Positions 4,349-7,962 of a DNA stretch of 7,962 bases are shown here, piece by piece. The stretch is from SIAJ01 sp036266155 (lineage in GTDB: Bacteria > Planctomycetota > Planctomycetia > Gemmatales > Gemmataceae). Both the position numbers and the translations under genes were made by a program. The stretch lies in the NCBI GenBank assembly GCA_036266155.1, contig DATANR010000424.1:1-7962 (forward strand). The letters are read 5' to 3'. The notes below the pieces were generated by a model. That model saw only the letters and a program-made list of their open reading frames with translations. It had not been told where the DNA came from and did no database searches. Every line of letters starts with the position of its first letter. Position 1 is the stretch's first letter.

Positions 4349-7300
4349 ATGATTCGTTGCTTTTCCGTGGCGATTCTGCTCGTCATCACCACGTCCGCCT
4401 TCGCCCAAAAAGAGTTCGGCTTCGACAACACGAAAGCCTCCGGGCAACCCTACCTGAAGCCCGAGGAATCGGTCGCGCGCATGAAGGTGGCCGACGGCTT
4501 CGAGGTCAAACTCTTCGCCGCCGAGCCGCAGGTAATCAATCCGATTGCTATGACCGTCGACGAGAAGGGCCGCGTCTGGGTCGTCGAGTGCTTCGAATAC
4601 CCGAAGCGGACGGCCAAGGGCAAGATGCCGCGCGACCGGATCAAGATTCTCGAAAGCACCAAGGGCGACGGCGTCTGCGACAAGGTGACGACGTTCATCG
4701 AGGGCAAGGATTTCCCGGTCGCGTTCGACCTGGCGAGCGGCATCGAGGTCGGCAACGGCGGCGTCTATCTCGGCGCTCCGCCGTACCTGTTCTTCATCGA
4801 GAACAAGAACGACAAGCCGGGCAAGATCGAGATCCTGCTCAAGGGCTTTGGCTCGCAGGATACGCACGAGACGCTCAACACGTTCCAGTGGGGCCCCGAT
4901 GGGCGGCTCTACGGCCTGCACGGTGTCTTCACTTACTCAGAAGTCCAAAGCCCAGGGGCGAACGCCCCTGGGCTTTCCCCCGTGAAGCTCAACGCGGCCG
5001 TCTGGCGCTATGACACCAAGACCAAGAAATTCGAAGTCTTTGCCGAGGGCACGAGCAACCCCTGGGGCATGGACTGGCGCAATACCGACGGGCAGTTCAT
5101 CCTCTGCTGTTGCGTGATTCCGCATCTCTTTCACATGGTCCCCGGCGGCAACTATAAGCGCCAGGGCGGCCTGCCATCGAATCCGTATGTCTATGGTGAA
5201 ATCAAAGAGATCTGTGATCACACATTTCACAAGGAAAGCGGCTGGGCCCACGCGGGGCTCATATCACTTGATACGCCATTGATGCCGGAGAAATATAGGA
5301 ACAGCGTGATCTTTGGCAGCATTCACGGCTGCTCCATCAAACAAAATATCTTGAAGCCCAACGGCTCCTCGTTTACGGCTTCGCGCGGCGACGATTTCCT
5401 CGTCAGCGGCGACAAGAACTTCCGCCCGATCAACCTCCGATGGGGCCCGAACGGCGAGATTTATTGCATCGACTGGCACGACCAGAACCCGTGCCATCAG
5501 ACAAAGCCCGACGATTGGGACTACGAACATGGCCGCGTGTATCGGATTCAGCCGAAGGGATTGGTAACGAAGAAGGCGGAGGATTTGGGGAAGAAGACTG
5601 ATAAAGAGCTGGGCGTGTTATTTGCTGACGATAATCCGTATGTCTACCGAACGGCGATGAGATTGATCAATGAGCGGCGCGATAGTTTTGATATTAACAG
5701 TATCGATGACGCGCTCGTATTGCATCCAAAACGTAAGGATGACAATCGGTTTGCGCATATAGCATGGTACGTCCGCCTCCTTGCCAAAACGTCGGACCTA
5801 CAGAAGGCCGAGTTTGCGGAAATTGCTAAGAGCTATTTAGGAGAAGGTGTTGCGAGCAAGAATCCTAACACGGCACTTGGCATGGCCGTGTTTGCCCGTT
5901 CATCGGCAGAACTCAGCGAGTTGGATCCTCGATTAGTAGCAATTCTGCCGGATCTTGTGGCAAAAACTTACTCACCGATTGTGCGACTTGAATATGCGCA
6001 TTTGGCAATTCACATGAACAATGGCAAGGAATTGCTTCTCCGCGCGTTGCTAAAACACAAAGAAGACGCCACCGATCCCAACATCCCCCAACTGCTCTGG
6101 GTCGCCTACGAGCCCGGCCTCGCGAAGAATCCGCAGGACGAACTCGCCTGGCTCAAAGACAACGTCTCCGGCAACGCGCTCATCACCGACACGATCGTTC
6201 CGCGGGCCATGCGGCGGCTGGTCGCGACCAACAAGCGCGAGGATCTGGGGCTCTGTCTCACGTTCGTCGCCGACCTTGCTGATTCGGGCGTGCGGGTGAA
6301 GGCCCTCGATGCGCTCGTGGCCGCGATCGGCAACCGGACCGTCGACGCGCCGCACGAATGGGAGGCGGTGCATGCGAAATTGGCGAACGACGCCGACGCG
6401 AACGTGAAACGGCTCACGAACAGCCTGGCCATCAAGTTCAAGGATGCCGAGGCCATTCACCGGGCGATGGCAGTGGCGGGCGACAACGCCAAGAGCACCG
6501 AAGAGCGGCTGGCGGCCCTCCGCGACATCGGCGTCGTCAAGGCGCCCGGTGCCGTGCCGTTCCTGCTGCAACTGGTCCGCGACAACAACGACACGAAGAT
6601 CAAGGAGGAAGCGATCCGGGCCCTCGGCGGCATCGACGCGCCCAAGCTCTCCGTCGACCTGCTGGCCGTGTGGCCGAAACTGACGCCGACGCAGCGGAAC
6701 GAAGTCGTGCAAGTCCTCTCCGGCCGCAAGGATTGGGCCGGCGACCTGCTCAATGCCGTCGGCGACAAGAAGGTCGACCGGATCGCGCTGAATGACAATA
6801 CGATCTTGCGCATTCAGGCCCTCAAGGACAACCGGCTCAATGCCCAGGTCGAAAAAGTCTGGGGCCGCATGCGCGCGACGCCGGTCGAGTTGAATCAACT
6901 CATCGACAAGATGCGCGGCGAACTGGCGGCCGGGCCCGGCTCGTTCAATCGCGGCAAGATTGTGTTCGACAATCAATGTGCCAAGTGCCACAAATTCGAC
7001 GGCCGCGGCAGCGAAGTCGGCCCGAGCATCGAAGGGGCCGGGCGGGACATCGAGTATCTGCTCACCAACGTCCTCGACCCGAACCGCGTGATCGGGGCCC
7101 CGTACTTCATGCGCACGGTCAACCTCCTCAACGGCCGCGTCGAGACCGGCGTCCTCCACGCAGAGGACGATCAGAGCATCACGCTCAAGACCGAAAACGC
7201 CGTATTGAAGCAGATTCAAAAGAAGGACATCGACGACATCAAGGTGCAAGAAAAATCATTGATGCCGGAGGGCCTGTCGAACGCGATGACGGTGCAGGAC

Positions 7301-7726
7301 TTCCGCGATTTGGTGCGCTATGTGATGGCGAATCCGTTTATTACCACCGTTGAATTGGAAATTGCGCCGGCGTCGGGACCAAAGACAAGCACCGGTCTAG
7401 GAGTTGGTGTGAACGGGCGTATTGTGTTGCCCGAAGCGAAGTCCGCCCGTGTGTCTGTCGATGCCGTTGTGATCGCGCCCGACATCATGAAAGCCCGACT
7501 GTTCGTTGGTTCAAGGGGCGACTACATCGTGTCGGTCAATGATAACGCCGCGGTGCCAGGCAAGGGCTCGAACGCCGCAGCGCAGCCAGACCAGACGGCA
7601 ATCGAGGTTACGCTACGCAAGGGTGAGAACCGTCTGCGCTTCGTGTCCAAATACGAGGGCAAAGGCGAGTCGCTCTTCTTGCGCTTCCACGACCCAGACA
7701 GGAAGCTGCGGTATCCAGAAAAGTGA
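4349..7726 (+). CDS. Secreted PVC-type dehydrogenase-like protein with heme domain
   Basis: The predicted protein has 1125 residues. The ATG at 4349 has GAGG upstream and begins a signal peptide, with a likely cut after Ala-Phe-Ala19 before Gln20, so it acts outside the cytoplasmic membrane. Residues about 35-405 match the Pirellula/Verrucomicrobium putative membrane-bound dehydrogenase N-terminal type, a sorbosone-dehydrogenase-like beta-propeller. Marks include DEKGRVWVVE (71-80), WGPDGRLYGLHG (181-192), GTSNPWGMDW (234-243), CVIPHL (255-260) and RWGPNGEIYCIDWHD (364-378). About 410-860 is helical with HEAT-like repeats. A cytochrome-c-like domain follows, with CAKCH at 877-881 for covalent heme and Met972, in SLMPEGL, as candidate distal ligand. 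About 1000-1125 appears to be a beta-rich C-terminal domain. The family is thought to oxidise sugars or other substrates and pass electrons through its heme; the substrate is unknown. Two oddities are described separately: an in-frame palindrome (4947-4976) and a GC-poor internal segment ending near 6060. Confidence 0.9.
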   Translation: MIRCFSVAILLVITTSAFAQKEFGFDNTKASGQPYLKPEESVARMKVADGFEVKLFAAEPQVINPIAMTVDEKGRVWVVECFEYPKRTAKGKMPRDRIKILESTKGDGVCDKVTTFIEGKDFPVAFDLASGIEVGNGGVYLGAPPYLFFIENKNDKPGKIEILLKGFGSQDTHETLNTFQWGPDGRLYGLHGVFTYSEVQSPGANAPGLSPVKLNAAVWRYDTKTKKFEVFAEGTSNPWGMDWRNTDGQFILCCCVIPHLFHMVPGGNYKRQGGLPSNPYVYGEIKEICDHTFHKESGWAHAGLISLDTPLMPEKYRNSVIFGSIHGCSIKQNILKPNGSSFTASRGDDFLVSGDKNFRPINLRWGPNGEIYCIDWHDQNPCHQTKPDDWDYEHGRVYRIQPKGLVTKKAEDLGKKTDKELGVLFADDNPYVYRTAMRLINERRDSFDINSIDDALVLHPKRKDDNRFAHIAWYVRLLAKTSDLQKAEFAEIAKSYLGEGVASKNPNTALGMAVFARSSAELSELDPRLVAILPDLVAKTYSPIVRLEYAHLAIHMNNGKELLLRALLKHKEDATDPNIPQLLWVAYEPGLAKNPQDELAWLKDNVSGNALITDTIVPRAMRRLVATNKREDLGLCLTFVADLADSGVRVKALDALVAAIGNRTVDAPHEWEAVHAKLANDADANVKRLTNSLAIKFKDAEAIHRAMAVAGDNAKSTEERLAALRDIGVVKAPGAVPFLLQLVRDNNDTKIKEEAIRALGGIDAPKLSVDLLAVWPKLTPTQRNEVVQVLSGRKDWAGDLLNAVGDKKVDRIALNDNTILRIQALKDNRLNAQVEKVWGRMRATPVELNQLIDKMRGELAAGPGSFNRGKIVFDNQCAKCHKFDGRGSEVGPSIEGAGRDIEYLLTNVLDPNRVIGAPYFMRTVNLLNGRVETGVLHAEDDQSITLKTENAVLKQIQKKDIDDIKVQEKSLMPEGLSNAMTVQDFRDLVRYVMANPFITTVELEIAPASGPKTSTGLGVGVNGRIVLPEAKSARVSVDAVVIAPDIMKARLFVGSRGDYIVSVNDNAAVPGKGSNAAAQPDQTAIEVTLRKGENRLRFVSKYEGKGESLFLRFHDPDRKLRYPEK
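4947..4976. repeat. Perfect 14-bp-arm palindrome inside the coding region
   Basis: The arms 4947-4960 and 4963-4976 are exact reverse complements with AA between. The core is CCCAGGGGCG-AA-CGCCCCTGGG. It is in frame and encodes roughly residues 200-209 (QSPGANAPGL) of the large protein, in a propeller loop between HGVFTYSEV and the AVWRYD strand. The same CCCAGG/CCTGGG core occurs in the hairpin at 7892-7910 after this gene. Confidence 0.85.
5560..6060 (+). other. GC-poor segment within the large gene
   Basis: Hand counts of 60-base rows give 27 of 60 G+C at 5641, 5701 and 5941, and 26 of 60 at 6001. The next rows give 39 of 60 (6061) and 37 of 60 (6121). Codons here often end in A or T, unlike the flanks. 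The reading frame is unbroken. The segment covers the start of the HEAT-like region. The left boundary is less sharp than the right one. Confidence 0.6.
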
Positions 7727-7737
7727 TCCGCCGCTGT

Positions 7738-7757
7738 CTTCCGCGCCAACGAGGCGG
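7738..7757. repeat. 20-base dispersed repeat, copy 2
   Basis: This copy matches 2876-2895 at 19 of 20 positions; the single difference breaks the palindrome core (CGAGG in place of CGCGG). It begins 12 bases after the stop codon of the large gene. A nearby stem, TCCGC/GCGGA, at 7740-7758 remains possible. Confidence 0.6.
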
Positions 7758-7767
7758 ACAGAAAATA

Positions 7768-7952
7768 GTTCAGGGCGTAAGCCCTGGGAACGACGCGAGC
7801 GGCGCATTTCGAGAGCCCCAACGGGCAACGCCGTGAAGGATTTCACGCCCGAGTTTACCCGGTTTTGCCCCGAAGGGGCCGGGCAGGATAGCCCAGGGCA
7901 ACGCCCTGGGAATCGGGATCGAATTAACTCGCTGAGCATCCTGAAAGGATGC
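7768..7952. repeat. Cluster of six short hairpins in the 3' intergenic region
   Basis: Successive palindromes with different stems are packed here: CAGGGC-GTAA-GCCCTG (7771-7786), GCCC-CAAC-GGGC (7815-7826), CGTGAA-GGAT-TTCACG (7832-7847), GCCCC-GAA-GGGGC (7867-7879), CCCAGGGC-AAC-GCCCTGGG (7892-7910) and GCATCCT-GAA-AGGATGC (7936-7952). No open frame with a start and ribosome binding site covers them. Unlike a CRISPR array, neither the repeats nor the spacers have constant length. No T-run marks a terminator. The cluster may continue past the window edge. Confidence 0.8.
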
Positions 7953-7962
7953 GGCCGAGCGG

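Noticed and set aside
6050..7249. Open frame of 399 codons on the minus strand opposite the large gene
   Set aside because: It is antisense to clear heme-domain and HEAT-like coding sequence and arises from GC-rich codon use. It ends where the composition changes and shows no recognisable motif.
7727..7760. Intrinsic terminator after the large gene
   Set aside because: A weak 5-bp stem is present but no T-run follows it.
7768..7952. CRISPR array
   Set aside because: The palindromes differ in sequence, unit and gap lengths are irregular, and no cas gene is present.

Overview
The window looks like chromosomal DNA of a planctomycete, possibly Gemmatales or Pirellulales level; I cannot place it further. 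The strongest pointer is the large secreted gene at 4349-7726. It combines a membrane-bound-dehydrogenase-type beta-propeller, HEAT-like repeats and a CxxCH heme domain, an architecture typical of Planctomycetes and Verrucomicrobia. A tiny lipoprotein with a GICDC motif, high GC and many short palindromes between genes fit the same origin. No rRNA, tRNA, CRISPR array, integrase or transposase gene was seen.

Layout. Three genes lie on the minus strand in the left part: a secreted Ala/Pro-rich TPR protein (127-1059), an indoleamine 2,3-dioxygenase (1172-2266) and a small lipoprotein (2564-2830). A divergent intergenic region (2831-3025) separates them from three plus-strand genes: a sugar-phosphate nucleotidyltransferase (3026-3721), a small membrane protein overlapping it by 4 bases (3718-4227), and the large cytochrome/dehydrogenase-like protein (4349-7726). 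From 7727 to the end there is no gene, only a cluster of short hairpins.

How the genes work together. Only the nucleotidyltransferase and membrane protein are clearly coupled, through an ATGA overlap. The dioxygenase would open the tryptophan ring to N-formylkynurenine, but no other kynurenine-pathway gene is present. The TPR gene appears to have its own sigma-70-like promoter just after the dioxygenase stop. The window reads as a set of housekeeping and envelope genes rather than one pathway.

The most interesting layer is the repeats. Short palindromes with varied stems but a limited set of small A-rich loops occur at three places: at the end of the membrane-protein gene, where they encode its last residues and its stop codon; inside the reading frame of the large dehydrogenase gene; and as a run of hairpins after that gene. 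A separate head-to-head repeat pair and a 20-bp-stem hairpin fill the 297-base gap upstream of the dioxygenase. The large gene also changes base composition sharply around position 6060, which suggests a mosaic origin. I found no convincing new multi-gene system.
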